In this document: piece after piece, positions 1 to 13,334 of the stretch
Layout: every line of letters begins with the position of its first letter
Numbering within the stretch: the stretch's first letter is position 1
NCBI GenBank assembly: GCA_933228675.1
Contig: OW121741.1
Span: 14,858,985 to 14,922,984 of the forward strand
Direction of reading: 5' to 3'
Source: Stomorhina lunata
Taxonomy: Eukaryota; Arthropoda; Insecta; Diptera; Rhiniidae
Length of the DNA: 64,000 nt
The notes under the pieces: generated by a model
The model's database searches: none
What the model was told of the DNA's origin: nothing
What the model saw: only the letters and a program-made list of their open reading frames with translations
Position numbers and translations under genes: made by a program

Positions 1-975
1 ACGAAGCCTAATTAATTTATGTAATTTATGAGGGAAAATAGTGCTACCCACAACAAAATTCTTTTCGCAATATAACTCGATCAACCTTTCTCCATTATCG
101 TTTCTTACTCCGACACCGTGTTTACCAATTTAACGTTCCAAACCGGTATTATTTGAACCTACCTTGGCGGTTCAAATAATGGCGGAGGAAGCTATACATA
201 TATACATGGAAAGGGTGCAAAACGGAAATATTGCATTGCTATAACATTGGATATTAAAAATGCACCTAATAGCGCGGGATGGAATCATATATCACTTCAA
301 ATTTAGAAGTTTCCAATTACATTTTTAGAACAATCGGTGACTATTTTACAAATCGTCATCTTAAAGAAAAAATAACCTATCTGCAAAAATTTCAAAATTG
401 AGATTTTTGTGAATTATTATTCCCTATATCATAACGTATATCTGTGCATAATTTTGAACATCTAATATCACATATGACCAAATTATTACAGTTTTTGTAC
501 CTAGAGAGCCGTTACGCACTTTAAAAAGATAAAACTAAATGATCAAAAATCACGATAAAAGTTTAATTTTGTTGCATAGTGTAATTTAAACAATCATTAA
601 ATACTTTCATTTGTTAAAACCAGTAAAATAAACTATAACTGTTATTATTTAATTTACATAATTTTTTATTTGTATAAACAAATTTGATTTATTCATACTA
701 ATTAGTACTGCAGATAGGTTATTTGGTTTCAGATTTTTGCAATTCCAAATAACCTAAGTGACATAACATAAGCTGTGTTTAGAAAAACAAAAATTTTTCA
801 ACCGATATATATTTCTGGTTTCATTTTAATCTAAATACATAATTTTTGTTTAAATATTGCAAATAGTTCCAATTTTATAACGTTTTTTCCCTCTCCTGTA
901 AACTTTTGAAAACTGTAGATAGGTTATTTCGTCTTTTAGGTGACGAAATAGAACCTTATGGTATAACACTGACGA
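1..975. other. Intergenic AT-rich DNA, no gene seen
   Basis: No open frame of interest is visible on either strand. The only structure I see is a 15-bp motif, AATAACCTATCTGCA at 371-385, whose reverse complement lies at 709-723 and, less perfectly, near 914-928. This may mark the ends of an old palindromic mobile fragment, but no target duplication is evident. Confidence 0.5.
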
Positions 976-1822
976 AGAACGAAATGTCATCTGACCTCAG
1001 CAGTAGTGCCTCAAGGATCAGTTTTGAGCCCATTACTTTGGCATATCATGTACAATGAAGTACTAGAATTAAATATTCCAAAAGAGACCAATATTATTGG
1101 ATTCGCCGATGATATCGCAAATGTTGTCTGTGCAAATGTACGCCAACGACTGCAATATTACAGTGAAGGGTTGGTAACACAAATTTGGCTTGGAACTAGC
1201 AGAGCATAAAACGGAAGCAGTTTTAATCAGCAGCAGGAGAAAAAAATAATCTTTAGATATACAAGTGGGTAGAACAACTACTTCGTCATCTACATCAATC
1301 AAATACTTGGGCGTAATGATCAACGATAAGCTTAATTTTAAGGCACATCTAGAATATGCGTTCAAAAAAGCAGCACTTGCAAAGAATGCTCTCAGTAGAA
1401 TAATGCCTAATATCGGTGGATCCAGACAAAGTAGAAGGACTTTGTTATGCAGAGTAACAATGTCGATACTACTATATGGAGCCCCTATTTGGGCAAAATC
1501 ACTCAGGAGTATGTCTCGAAAAAATATTCTCTCCCTTTTTAGGCAAAGTTGTCTAAGAGTAGCAAGTGGCTATCGGATAATATCACTAGAAGCTATAGCC
1601 GCTATTTCGGGAATGATCCCACTTGATCTGGCTAAAAATGAGGCTAATAGAAAACGCACAAGAGAGAAAGTTAATCTAAAGAAGATGGCAAAGCTCACAC
1701 AAAGGAAGATGGACATTCAAATTAATTCCAACAAAAACAAATGGGTCAATCGAAAACATAATAAGAACTATAGCCAAATGTTGACCAATTGTTACAAAAT
1801 TTTATGCACTGGCTGGTATTAA
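976..1822 (+). pseudogene. Broken non-LTR retrotransposon reverse transcriptase (R1-like clade)
   Basis: This is a 5'-truncated relic of a LINE-type retrotransposon. The translation around 1003-1130 carries the reverse-transcriptase block V-P-Q-G-S-V-L-x-P-L-L-W and then the catalytic FADD box (I-I-G-F-A-D-D-I-A). Reading continues in another frame from about 1190 (E-L-A-E-H-K-T-E-A-V-L-I-S), meets a stop near 1246, and goes on to 1822 with K-Y-L-G-V-M-I-N-D-K-L-N-F and S-I-L-L-Y-G-A-P-I-W. The C-terminal stretch includes W-V-N-R-K-H, as in the tail of R1/Waldo-type ORF2 proteins. At least one frameshift (about 1135-1190) and one stop break the frame, and the endonuclease and most of the palm are missing, so it cannot be active. 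Clade assignment comes from remembered motifs; Jockey-superfamily membership is safer than the exact clade. Confidence 0.82.
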
Positions 1823-3335
<1,513 letters not shown>

Positions 3336-3470
3336 CTGGCAGACGGACGGACATCGCCTTGAAATTTTATAAGAATTCAGAATATACAGCCAATATTAGG
3401 GAAATTACAAACGGAATGACATTTTTCAGTATACTCCCATTCTTTTTGAATGTGGGTACAAAAAGACAGA
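3336..3470 (-). mobile_element. Duplicated 5' end of the Helentron-like element
   Basis: After the end of copy 1 a second, shorter version of the same end follows: a short GACA tract with GGCA and GACG variants, GGACATCGC, the block with CAAACGGAATGACA, and CATTCTTTTTGAATGTGGGTA. It is in the same orientation and directly adjacent, so copy 1 has a tandemly repeated end, a feature known in rolling-circle elements. Confidence 0.6.
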
Positions 3471-3858
3471 CGAAAGGACAAAGGAGGACAAACGGCCCCC
3501 AAAATCTGTCACTTTTTCCTTTTACTATTTTAAAAACTTAATCTCTCAAAAAAAAAAAAATTTGGTTTAATAAACAAGTAAAATAGTTTTTACCAGATTT
3601 TAAAACAAAATGTGCGCCAGCAACACAGGGGTAGAGTCTCCATTGCTTTCTAATTACTATATTATGTTTTTACCTTTATTATTGTAAATATATGTATATA
3701 TGTCTAAGTCCTTATTAAAATATATTAAATACTGAAAATTTTGTGAATAACTATTGTTTTCTATAACTAAATCCCAATAAATTAAACTTATTAATTATAC
3801 TTGTTTTCCCAATTTTATAATATTTTAAATAAAATTACTGATAACTAATTTAAAATAT
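3471..3858. other. AT-rich 3' flank of the collagen-like gene
   Basis: No coding potential is seen. A TTTATT near 3672-3677 would read AATAAA on the minus strand and could serve as the polyadenylation signal for the gene ending at 3859. The distance (about 180 bp) is plausible but unproven. Confidence 0.4.
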
Positions 3859-4717
3859 CTACGATCTTTTTTCTTTATCAATTCTTCCGTCTTTTAGGGG
3901 AACAAATGCTACACCCACATAAAATCTGGCGGATTCTGAATAGTTATCTTCATCATATTTATCTGTATGACTTTTATATGGGTAATTGTTTCTGTAATTG
4001 CTACTACTTCTTTCTTGCCCAAAAATTTGTTGTTCTCTCTCCTCCATAGGTAAATTTTCTTCATCGTAAGTACGATTTTCTATATTATGTGAGTAACCAT
4101 CGTCGGAAAGTTGGCGACCACTATAGTAATAAATATTAGCTGGACTTGTAACTGTATTATTTGGTTGCGGATAATGTGCATAGTTGGGGTAATATGGATA
4201 GCCTGGATAATATGGATAACTAGGATAACCATAATGTGGCCGATGATAATGATATCCCTCGTTATTATGGTGATGATAGTGATTATGGCCAGAATTATGT
4301 GCAGGTTGTATAATTAGTGGTGGGGGACCAATAGGACCATGACCTGCATGATGTCCTGGCCGACCAGGTCTACCCGGTTGACCTTGAGGACCAAGATGTC
4401 CCGGTGATCCAGGCATACCTGGAGGACCAGGTGGACCTGGAGGGCCTGGCAGACATATACATTGAGATTGATATTGCGGTGCAGCGGGAGCTTCATTATC
4501 TTCCAAGGAAATTAAACGACCTGTTCCCTGGGACGCTATCTTAGCGGCTTGAACGGCACAGTGGCTTAGAACTATATCAAAGAGAATTTAAAAATTTCAA
4601 GAATTGAATATAAATGAAAATAATTTATTTTAATATAATATTTTATTAAGAAATTAGTTGAATATAGCTTGTTAATCCTAACTTACGGATTATCACTAAA
4701 ATCTTATGTAGCTTCAT
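3859..4717 (-). CDS. Secreted short-chain collagen-like protein (two exons)
   Basis: The coding sequence is join(4687-4717, 3859-4571) on the minus strand, 247 residues. Exon 1 is only 31 nt and encodes MKLHKILVII plus one base. The 115-bp intron (4572-4686) has GTAAGT and AG ends, and joining it completes a hydrophobic signal peptide ending near Q-A-A. A C-x-C pair (Cys48, Cys50) directly precedes 11 uninterrupted Gly-X-Y triplets (about residues 53-85, starting G-P-P-G-P-P-G-P-P). A His/Tyr/Pro-rich region follows, then an acidic Tyr-rich tail with N-x-T/S sequons and a final A-R-F-Y motif. The triplet stretch would form a short triple helix, and the cysteines before it could link chains; this is family knowledge and inference. 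It is paralogous to the gene at 11883-12742, with the same exon 1 length and intron phase. It is too short for a fibrillar or basement-membrane collagen. Its function (matrix, mucus, egg or saliva coat) is unknown. Confidence 0.85.
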
Positions 4718-4763
4718 TGTGGCTTAGTTGTGAAATGCTTTTACTTCTCTGGAAAATTATTAG

Positions 4764-4771
4764 TTTATATA
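4764..4771 (-). promoter_or_regulatory. TATA box of the minus-strand collagen-like gene
   Basis: TATATAAA reads on the minus strand, ending 47 bp before the ATG at 4717. That spacing implies a start site about 30 bp downstream and a very short leader. The match to consensus is good, but no start site can be proven from sequence. Confidence 0.6.
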
Positions 4772-4774
4772 AAT

Positions 4775-5140
4775 TTAAAAATTTTGACTTTAGACTCTGA
4801 ACATTTTGTCAACCACGATTTAAATATGAACTAATTAATAATATTATATATAATAAATTTATATAAAATATATTTTTGAATTTTTAAATAAAATTTTTTA
4901 TTTTCATTCTTTTATCTAAAACAATAGATTTAAATTTTGTGTAACCTGAGTGGAAAATAACTGAAATTTTACATTTTTTAGAATATCTAGACAGCATCTT
5001 TGCATATTCATAAAACTCTAGTGCTACTGACTGAAACCATAACTCAGTGCAATAGGTTAAAGTTAAAGTTAAAGAATAAAAGTTGGCCAAATGAGAATGC
5101 TCAATCTTAAAATCAAAATGTGCTCAAAGAATTGTTTTAG
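4775..5140. other. Intergenic DNA with a dispersed-repeat fragment
   Basis: No gene is seen. Around 5086-5137 the sequence includes TGCTCAATCTTAAAAT and then ATGTGCTC and AGAATTGT. The same string of motifs recurs near 29599-29632, so this is a fragment of a repeat dispersed in the genome. Confidence 0.5.
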
Positions 5141-5456
5141 ATTTGTTGTATTTGTATTTAAGGGTATTTTATGTGGAATTTTGGTTGTTTTCATAAGTGT
5201 TTTGTATGGGAGCTATGGGTAAATCTGATCCGACTCGATGACATTTTATATGCTACCTATTACCAAATCTTATCATCATAACTGTAATACTTTGTCATTT
5301 TTTAGCAAATAAGCTTAAGCCTAGGCAAGGTTATACGGGAGCTATGGTCAAATGTAAACCGATTTTGCCCAATTTCTTTGTCAAGTTTCAGTGACATAGC
5401 TTCTTTCGTTTTAGCATTATCGTACTTTCAACAGACAGACGGACAGACAGAAAGAC

Positions 5457-5496
<40 letters not shown>

Positions 5497-5520
5497 CCAC
5501 AAACAGACAGACAGACACAG
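5141..5520 (-). mobile_element. Helentron/DINE-1-like element, copy 2 (truncated)
   Basis: Two body modules (near 5203 GGGAGCTATGGGTAAAT and near 5338 GGGAGCTATGGTCAAATG) are followed by TTTCGTTTTAGCATTATCG and a short GACA tract (about 5432-5516). Order and orientation match copy 1. The end beyond the microsatellite is missing, so the copy breaks inside or just after the GACA tract. Confidence 0.6.
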
Positions 5521-6535
5521 ACTTAAAAAAGTGTTATTTAAGTGTTAGTTTTCATACTAGTAGGTAATACTTTTCTAAAATAATTTCCAAATTTTCCATA
5601 TGTTTATCCAAACCTCATTTAATATCAAAAGTGAAATTACTTCATTTAAAATCTATTGTTATAATTTTGATTTAGTCAAAAATCTTTCAATATTTGTGTC
5701 TTAATTCTAGATTTGTCAACAAAGGTCAGTTACTTGGAAAGCAAAAATTCAAAACATGAGCTTATCTCAATTAATTCCATTGGAAAAAAACAGCTTCAAG
5801 TCAAAGGGTAGGCAGTCAGTCCATTGTTTACAAAAGTAGACAATTGAACGCTTTGGCAGCTTAACTCCGATACACAACTAAAATGTGAATGAAAATATTT
5901 TTAAAATTTCTAAGTTTATCTTTATCAACCCATTAATAACGTTTTCTTGTCTTAACTCTTATTGTTTTACTAAAATGTGCGCATGAGTCATTGACGTCTT
6001 AGATTTTCTAAATACCGGTTACTTTCTGTGTGGTTTCATGAATAAATTAACTTTATGATTTTTATTTTGTATAAATTCAAAATTATACCCATACGTATTT
6101 GTTTATTTATTTAAGAATATATAAAAATAGAAATTGGCTTTTAATTTATGTATTTTATTGATTTTATTATTTATATGTTAATTAAATTGCGTTAAATGAC
6201 AATAAACGTGTTAAATTAATGAATTCGAAAATAAAATTTTGAAAAGCTTTATTAGTAATAAAAGTATTATTTAAAACTAAATTTTAGATATAGTTTTAAG
6301 ATAATTTGTCTAAGACTATAGTTTTTATTATCGATATCTTATTGCTATAGCAATAAATTAACCACATATTTCCACAATAGAATAGACCTACGCAACATAA
6401 TTTTCATGACAAGGGATGAGCAGCTGAATCTTTGGGCCAAGTACTATTCGTCAATGCTATCCCTAAGGCCAAACTATGATCAACCGATATATTACTATAC
6501 CAGCCATGATAATGTATTACAATATCCACAATATT
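5521..6535. other. Intergenic AT-rich DNA, nothing recognised
   Basis: About 1 kb without a credible gene, RNA or tandem repeat. It is very AT-rich, with short homopolymers. Confidence 0.5.
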
Positions 6536-6549
6536 TTGCTATTGGGTAT

Positions 6550-8150
6550 ATCGACAGTATATAGTTATACCCAACATCAAATAGAAGATTGTCATTCCGT
6601 TTGTAATTACCCTAATATTGACCAAAATATTGAAATTCTAAGACGATTGAGCGATGTCTGTCTGTCTGTCTGTTTGTCTGCCTATCTGTCTGTCTGTCTT
6701 TCTGTCTGAAATTGGGGCAAAACCGGTTGACATTTGACCATAGCTCCCGTATAACCTGACCTAAGCTAATCTCTTGTTTCCTAATATATGACAAACTATA
6801 ATAGGTATGATGATGATTTTGTATGGATAAGTCACGAAAACAACCCAAATTCCACCAAAAACACACTTAAATTCCAATAAATAATAAACTGTAAACCTAT
6901 GTCCACTAAATTTGGCACAAGAAGGTCTTATGTGAATACCAGCCAGTGTACCAAATTTTGTCACAATCGGTCACCATTTGATCCAAGCTTCTATATAAGA
7001 AACTTACGGAAATACAAAAATGCATAGAGAAAAGGGGGTTATGTCCGTCTGTCTTTCAGATAAAAGCGCCATAGCGCCTTAACGAAAAGAGCTAGAGGAA
7101 CAAAATTTTACAAAAGTATTTCTGATATCTTGGTATAAGTTGTGTATTGAAAATAGACGAAATCGGTTTGCATTTAGTAAGAGCTCCCATATAACCCTAA
7201 TCCGGGAAACACGTTATTGCTGATAAATTGCATACAATTGTAATAGCTATGGCGACTAAATTTAGAATAGAGAAGTTTTATGCAACTATTGGTAAGTATA
7301 TCAAATTTTGTAGGAATCGGTCCATGTTTGACTATAGCTTTCATATAAAAAACACTCCCGGAGACCAAAAAGAAATGTGTCAAATGCCAGTTAAAAGCTA
7401 TGAAATTAGAAACTATGCCAGCTATGACCACTAAATTTTACAAGAATATGTTCTATATAAAAACCAGCCAGTGTGTAAACCAGTGTGTGTGTGTTTGATA
7501 CAATCCGTCAACATTTGGCCAAAAATATCAATGTATTGGTGACTTTACAAATAAAGAGACTAAAAAAAAATAAATATTTTTTTCTTCTCTTTTGCACATA
7601 TTTTGTTGTTGCAAATTGACTATTATCATGTAAATGAGTTTTTTTCGTATTTTGGTTTGTTTATTCTATTTGGTTCGTGTCGTGTATGTGAAAATGACGA
7701 TTGGGGCTCGGCCCGTAGGGGCTAATTTGCCTATCATGGCTTTATATACAGTAGATGCATTAGGAACTCCTAACAAAATATATGGACCTGTCGTATTACT
7801 ATCACCATGTTAATCCTAACTAAATATAAAGCTAAACGAAAAGCATTTAACAACTTATTAATGTAAAACCATATCAGGTTACGATACCGAATTTTGTTCA
7901 AAGTAAGTACTAGGGAAACCACTTACATACTTTTGAATGTTGAGCTATAAAGCTACTGCAACCGAAGTTATTCCAAATATTTTACCAACAATAAATACCA
8001 ACTAGCTTAACAACTTTTTTCCAATTTGGTCCACGTTTTGAATTTGCTGCACCCTCGTAGATATATGAGATATGTTTCTAAATTCAACACAACTCGATGG
8101 TGGGTATATAAGATTCGGCACAGCCGAATATAACACTCTTACTTGTTGTA
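6550..8150 (+). mobile_element. Helentron/DINE-1-like element, copy 3 (near full length)
   Basis: This copy is in the opposite orientation to copies 1 and 2. Its 5' end near 6560 (ATACCCAACATCAAATAGAA, then ATTGTCATTCCGTTTGTAAT) leads to GATTGAGCGATGTCTGTC and a short GTCT tract (6655-6710). The module series in inverse orientation follows (near 6712, 6970, 7150, 7310 and 7500). Its probable 3' end at about 8090-8150 has GATGGTGGGTATA, the perfect hairpin arms ATTCGGC (8113-8119) and GCCGAAT (8123-8129), and the tail ACTCTTACTTGTT. A GTCY tract, a subterminal inverted repeat and a 3' hairpin ending CTTACTTGTT fit the DINE-1/Helentron pattern. The stretch 7560-8040 is not alignable by eye to the others and could be a separate insertion, so the two ends might belong to different copies. 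Confidence 0.55.
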
Positions 8151-8224
8151 TTTACAATCAAAATGATTTTAGTGTAGATTCAGTATATTAAGATTACATC
8201 TACGAAATTAGATAGCTGTCAACC

Positions 8225-8335
8225 AATGTTTAGCCCACCCTCGTAGATATGTGATGTAATATTCTTAATTTAACACAATTTAATGGTGGGTATATAAGAT
8301 TCGACACAGCCGAATATAACACTCTTATTTCTTTA
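8225..8335 (+). mobile_element. Extra 3' end of the Helentron-like element
   Basis: CACCCTCGTAGATATGTGA, then AATGGTGGGTATATAAGATT, a slightly imperfect hairpin (TTCGACACAGCCGAA) and ATAACACTCTTA repeat the end at 8049-8150 about 180 bp further on. A vaguer third tail (ATAACATTCTTACTTGTTT) lies near 8547-8565. Tandem 3' ends of this sort are common for rolling-circle elements. Confidence 0.6.
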
Positions 8336-9782
8336 CTTTTGAGGTGGTCTACTTCGATTTCCAATAATTCACCCTGTGTAAACACAGGATAACCATAAAT
8401 CCAAATTTCAGAAAGCTTGGGTCCTTCTCAAGAATTCTCTCATACATACAGATGCAATCAGACTTTCGGTTTAAAAGATATAGATTTGTTAACACTTTTT
8501 TTTGGTTTCCAGCCACTGTGCACTATTATTGAAAGAAATATAAGAATATAACATTCTTACTTGTTTATCCTCAATTATTTACAGTTTCAAGCTAAACAAA
8601 TCTCTCCTCAATAATTTTAAATCTTCAAAAGACACTTCTAAAAACTAGCAAATAAAAGTACCAAATACCAAAAAGTACTTAAAACAAACTTTTAAACTAC
8701 AACAACTTTCTGACAAACTACAAATTAAAGAAAGATACACAGAAGATAGCACTAATTATACCCAGACACTTATAAAAAAATAGATGAAATAATACAAAAA
8801 AAAAGAAAACTCTTAACTCTATAAATAAACAATAAAACAGAGAATAAACTAAAAAGACAATTTCAAACTTTATTCCCCAATTACTAATGCCAAAGATTAA
8901 AATGGCTTAAGAGAGAATTAAAAAATGGAAATGTTAACAGAAATTAACTAGAGAATAAGGAAAAAGTTCATTAAAATACTGAAAATTTTCATTAAATCTG
9001 AAACGAGTAGATTATTTACTTACATGAATTTGTAATGTATCTGTAAATGTAATAAACAATTGCCAATTGTCTGTTTTGTAATAAATTTATAGATATGTAT
9101 ATCATGTGTTATTATGTGTCAGTACGTTTCCAAAGCGATTAATTTGGGAAATAAAAAGTTGTTGGTCTGAACATAAATAAATCCCCTATTAAACTATATA
9201 TGACAAGTTAATAGGGTTTAAAATATAGGCAAACATTTTACATGTAACTGGAGTTATCTATGAAAGGCAGAATTATGTAGCAAGCAAATGATTTACGAGC
9301 ACTAATGACTAAATTATTAGCAACTTTGACTAAAACTATGAATTTAATTACGAAAAGACTAACATCGTTACTTTAAGTGGGGGCGGAGCCTTATAATGCC
9401 AAATATATACATCATGTAATTTGTATATATCATTAGCACATATCTAATAGGCTAAAGCAAAGATTCTATAATATAAAGATTTTGCAAATTCATATATTGA
9501 TTTGTCGTATGGTCGTTTTGAAAAGTCCCAAAAAAGTCACTAACGTGACTCTTCTACTATATTATTTTCTTACTAAGAAATATTTACTATTATTTTGTTC
9601 AGTTCTATTTCATTAAATTACCCCTCCAAAAATGTTTATAACTCTCCATAATAATTTCCATGTTCTGTAAATATAAAAAAATCTTTAATTTTAATACAGT
9701 TTTAACACGGGTTTACCTATTTATCATTTGAGCAGAGACACATTTTGCGCAGATTATAAAAAAGTGAAATTGAAAATTTTAA
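8336..9782. other. Intergenic DNA, no gene seen
   Basis: Apart from the weak element tail near 8550, this 1.4-kb stretch shows only AT-rich, non-coding sequence. I see no RNA gene, tandem repeat or long open frame. Confidence 0.5.
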
Positions 9783-10464
<682 letters not shown>

Positions 10465-11090
10465 TGATACCCTTCACCCCATAAGTGGAAATAGTATATT
10501 GTGTTTGTGCTGATGTTTGTAACGCATAGAAGATTTGGTCTAAAACCCACCTTTTATATTTAATCGACTTAGATTCACTTCCTGAGTTGTTTAAACGATG
10601 TCCGTCTTGCTGACTAATCGGTTATCCATGTAAGCTCGTTATCAATGTACAGGTCGTAACTTTAAAGATAATTTGATGAAATTTGGCGCGGGCTCATATT
10701 TCGGTCCAAGGACGATTCCTATATTTTTGTGTTGAAATCCGTCCCATAGGGATGTCTTCCCGGATTCGAGTTTTTGGTGCTTTACAGCCACAAATTTAGT
10801 TGTACTTTATTTTAATCATAATTAGGGTACCGAATTTTGTAGGAATCGGCTCATATTTGACAATACCTCCCATACAAGAAACATTCTTAAAAATATGTAG
10901 TGTAAATACCCATAAAAGCACAAAAACGCTTATAAATCTAAAGATAAATGCATTTTATTACTAAAACTTTGCACAGATAAATATTTTGTAAATATAAACC
11001 AATAACCGAAATTTGGTAACAGTCGATCCACAATTGATCCTAGCTTCCATATCAGGCCCTTAGCCGCAATTGATATAAATCTACTTAAAT
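10465..11090 (+). mobile_element. Helentron-like element of the ATACCCTTCACC subfamily, 5' portion
   Basis: It starts TACCCTTCACCCCATAAGTGG and continues with CACCTTTTATAT, GATGTCCGTC and TTAAAGATAATTTGATGAAA. All of these reappear in the same order in the complete copy at 26810-27241. It begins immediately after the 5' end of the neighbouring minus-strand element, so the two lie head to head. Modules with GAATCGGCTCATATTTGACA and CTAGCTTCCATAT follow to about 11060. The 3' hairpin end is not found. Confidence 0.6.
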
Positions 11091-11124
11091 CTCGAAATTA
11101 AATATGTCTCAAAGAATTAACGAA

Positions 11125-11398
11125 AACTTGTTAAATTGTCGAGCGGGAGTTTTTGTGCTCAATCCGCCATTTCACGCATTTTGAGTTAATGATGCCATTT
11201 TAGGTTTTCGACCCAAAATTTTTCAAATCTGCAATCCCTTTTCGGCTATCTAGTCTAGTTTCTGAGATAAATAGTGTCTGTTTATTTCTATATCCTTCAA
11301 AACTGAAAATTAAATTTAAACTTTTTAGATCGATTTTTTCAAAATACATTTTTGGCGTATAGAGCACATAAACTCCCGCACGACAATATGTTAAGTTC
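11125..11398. mobile_element. MITE-like element with about 45-bp imperfect terminal inverted repeats
   Basis: The left arm (11125-11173) contains ATTGTCGAGCGGGAGTTT and GTGCTCAATCCGCCA. The reverse complement of the right arm (11352-11398) contains ATTGTCGTGCGGGAGTTT and GTGCTCTATACGCCA. The roughly 180 bp between the arms is non-coding. GTTAA lies outside the left arm and just outside the right arm, so a TTAA-type target is possible but not certain. The structure fits a small non-autonomous DNA transposon of unidentified superfamily. Confidence 0.6.
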
Positions 11399-11546
11399 TT
11401 TGAAAATTTGTTAACTATGATCATTTAAAAATCAGAACTGTTGTTGTGTTTATGGTTTCGTTGTTGGTTGCAGTGTGTGTGAGTCGAAACATGTAAAAAA
11501 TATGTAAAGAAAACACTTTGCATTGTGTGACTGAGCCCTATGACTC

Positions 11547-11554
11547 TATATAAA
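11547..11554 (+). promoter_or_regulatory. TATA box upstream of the plus-strand collagen-like gene
   Basis: TATATAAA lies in CTCTATATAAAACC. A start about 30 bp downstream would fall near 11578-11585 and leave a leader of about 300 nt before the ATG at 11883. Such a leader would include other ATGs (for example near 11597), so a leader intron or a later start is possible. Confidence 0.5.
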
Positions 11555-11882
11555 ACCTGATCCGAACTGTTTTGGTATTTAGTTCAAGAGGTTAGCATGT
11601 GTTCAACATCATAATTCAAATAATTAAAGATCAATTTGTCCAACGAAAGTCTTTTCAAACCAAAATTTCTAAATGATTAATGTCTTTCTTTGAAGAGTTC
11701 TTTGTTTGTAAAAGAATTAATAATAGAAACTTAAAATTAGGCTCTTTGTATATAATTAGAAATTCTATTCATTTGAGATAGTTCATCTTAATTAAGAACA
11801 TTTGTTTATTTTTGAGAAGAATAAAATTCCTATAAAAATTGCTACCCCATTGAAGATAGCTTCACAGTATTTTTCGGCCACA

Positions 11883-12742
11883 ATGAAGCTCGATATAGCT
11901 TTTTTGGTACTAGGTAATGAGTTCTTAAAAATTTCCAAAATAAAGTTATTGTCATCGTTTTTTCATTTTCAGTTTTGTTACCACTTTTGGCCCTGGCCTC
12001 CAAAAATGAACACAAGGACAGTGGACGGTCTATTACCATAGGAAATGCCATGCCTTATCCTTCACAACATGGTCACTGTGGTTGTGCCCCTGGACCTCCA
12101 GGTCCTCCGGGACCTCCTGGTATTCCTGGCATGCCGGGAATTCCCGGTCGTAGAGGTCATCCTGGACATCCTGGTCATCCAGGCTATCATGGTCATAATA
12201 ATGGTCATTATGCTCCTCCAGTTATTATACAACAACCCTCACATCATTCCAACGATCATCATCATGATCACCATCATCATGGCCATGGTCATAGAAGACC
12301 GATTTATACGCAACCTCAACCACCGCCATACTATCCACAGCCACCTGCTCAACCACAGCAGCCTATTATTATTATACCCAATTATGGTGGAGGTGGAGGC
12401 GGCGGAGGAGGTGGCGGTGGAGGTGGTGTTAATCGCCCTACTAATCCTGGACCTGTTAATCCTGGACCCGCAAATAGAATATCATATTACGAAGGTCGTA
12501 AATATGCCGATAGCAATGACTATTATCGGGAAGACCATAGTGAACCTCTACATGATACCTTCAGTGATGTTGAAGCTCAGAATAGCTCGGAAACTGAAGA
12601 ATACGATGAAGTGGCTGATGATAGCAAATATGATAGACAGTCTAATGAGGATTATGATGAGGGCAATCAGACCTCAATGGCTCGTTTTTATAAGGCTGTT
12701 AGGGGCACGAAACGTTCTAAAGGCCATCATAAGTCTAGATAA
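11883..12742 (+). CDS. Secreted short-chain collagen-like protein, paralogue (two exons)
   Basis: The coding sequence is join(11883-11913, 11973-12742), 266 residues. Exon 1 (31 nt) encodes MKLDIAFLVL plus one base. The 59-bp intron has GTAATG and a pyrimidine-rich TTTTCAG end. Splicing yields a signal peptide ending near A-L-A-S. As in the paralogue at 3859-4717, a C-x-C pair (Cys46, Cys48) sits just before 12 Gly-X-Y triplets (about residues 51-86). A His-rich block (H-H-D-H-H-H-H-G-H-G-H), a Pro/Gln/Tyr block, a run of about 14 glycines, and an acidic Tyr-containing tail with S-x-A-R-F-Y and a basic end (K-R-S-K-G-H-H-K-S-R) follow. An AATAAA at 12746-12751 begins three bases after the stop and may be the polyadenylation signal, though that is unusually close. 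The His clusters could bind metal (inference). Role unknown; it is probably a trimeric extracellular protein. Confidence 0.87.
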
Positions 12743-12751
12743 TTGAATAAA

Positions 12752-13330
12752 TGATACGAAATAATTTTTGTGGTTTAACTTTATTTCCATATCAAACTTT
12801 CCGAAAGACTTATAATTTAGTCTTGATCTTGAAGAATTTGCTAGTATTAGCTTTGGGATTGTAAAATATTGTTTTATTTAATGTTTGTTATTACTAGCGC
12901 TCTCAGAGCGTGATGCCTCGATTGTGCGGGTGGGTTGCAGTTTCAATGTTTTTGCTTCTGTAAGGACAATGTGAAAAAGACTGGCATGCATCGGTTTTGC
13001 TGCTTGATCTTGATTTGTATAAATAACAAATCACTTATATGACTTGACCATAAGAGGAATAAACTGGAACCCGCTTCAGTTCTATTGACTTAATGCAAGC
13101 CTCTACTATCTAACAATAACTAACATAAGTTATTTTTCTGTCCGATCATTAGCATATGACCCATTGTGTTCAACAGTGGGTCAATTTAATTTAAACAAAT
13201 AACTTTCATTTATATTGTCTTATAATGATATGTAAAGAATGGACTAAAATGGTCTTAAATTAAGAGATTAATTTCTTATTATTGGCTATTAAATAAAAAG
13301 AAATATGAAAGCATAAAAAAAAATGACAGC
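12752..13330. other. Intergenic DNA between gene and satellite
   Basis: No gene or repeat is recognised. A locally less AT-rich patch at about 12895-12965 (GCGCTCTCAGAGCGTGATGC and following) is the only compositional feature. Confidence 0.45.
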
Positions 13331-13334
13331 TATA

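Noticed and set aside
6476..7434. Short open frames inside the Helentron-like copy
   Set aside because: They do not match other copies in frame and carry no Rep or helicase motif; the element is non-coding.
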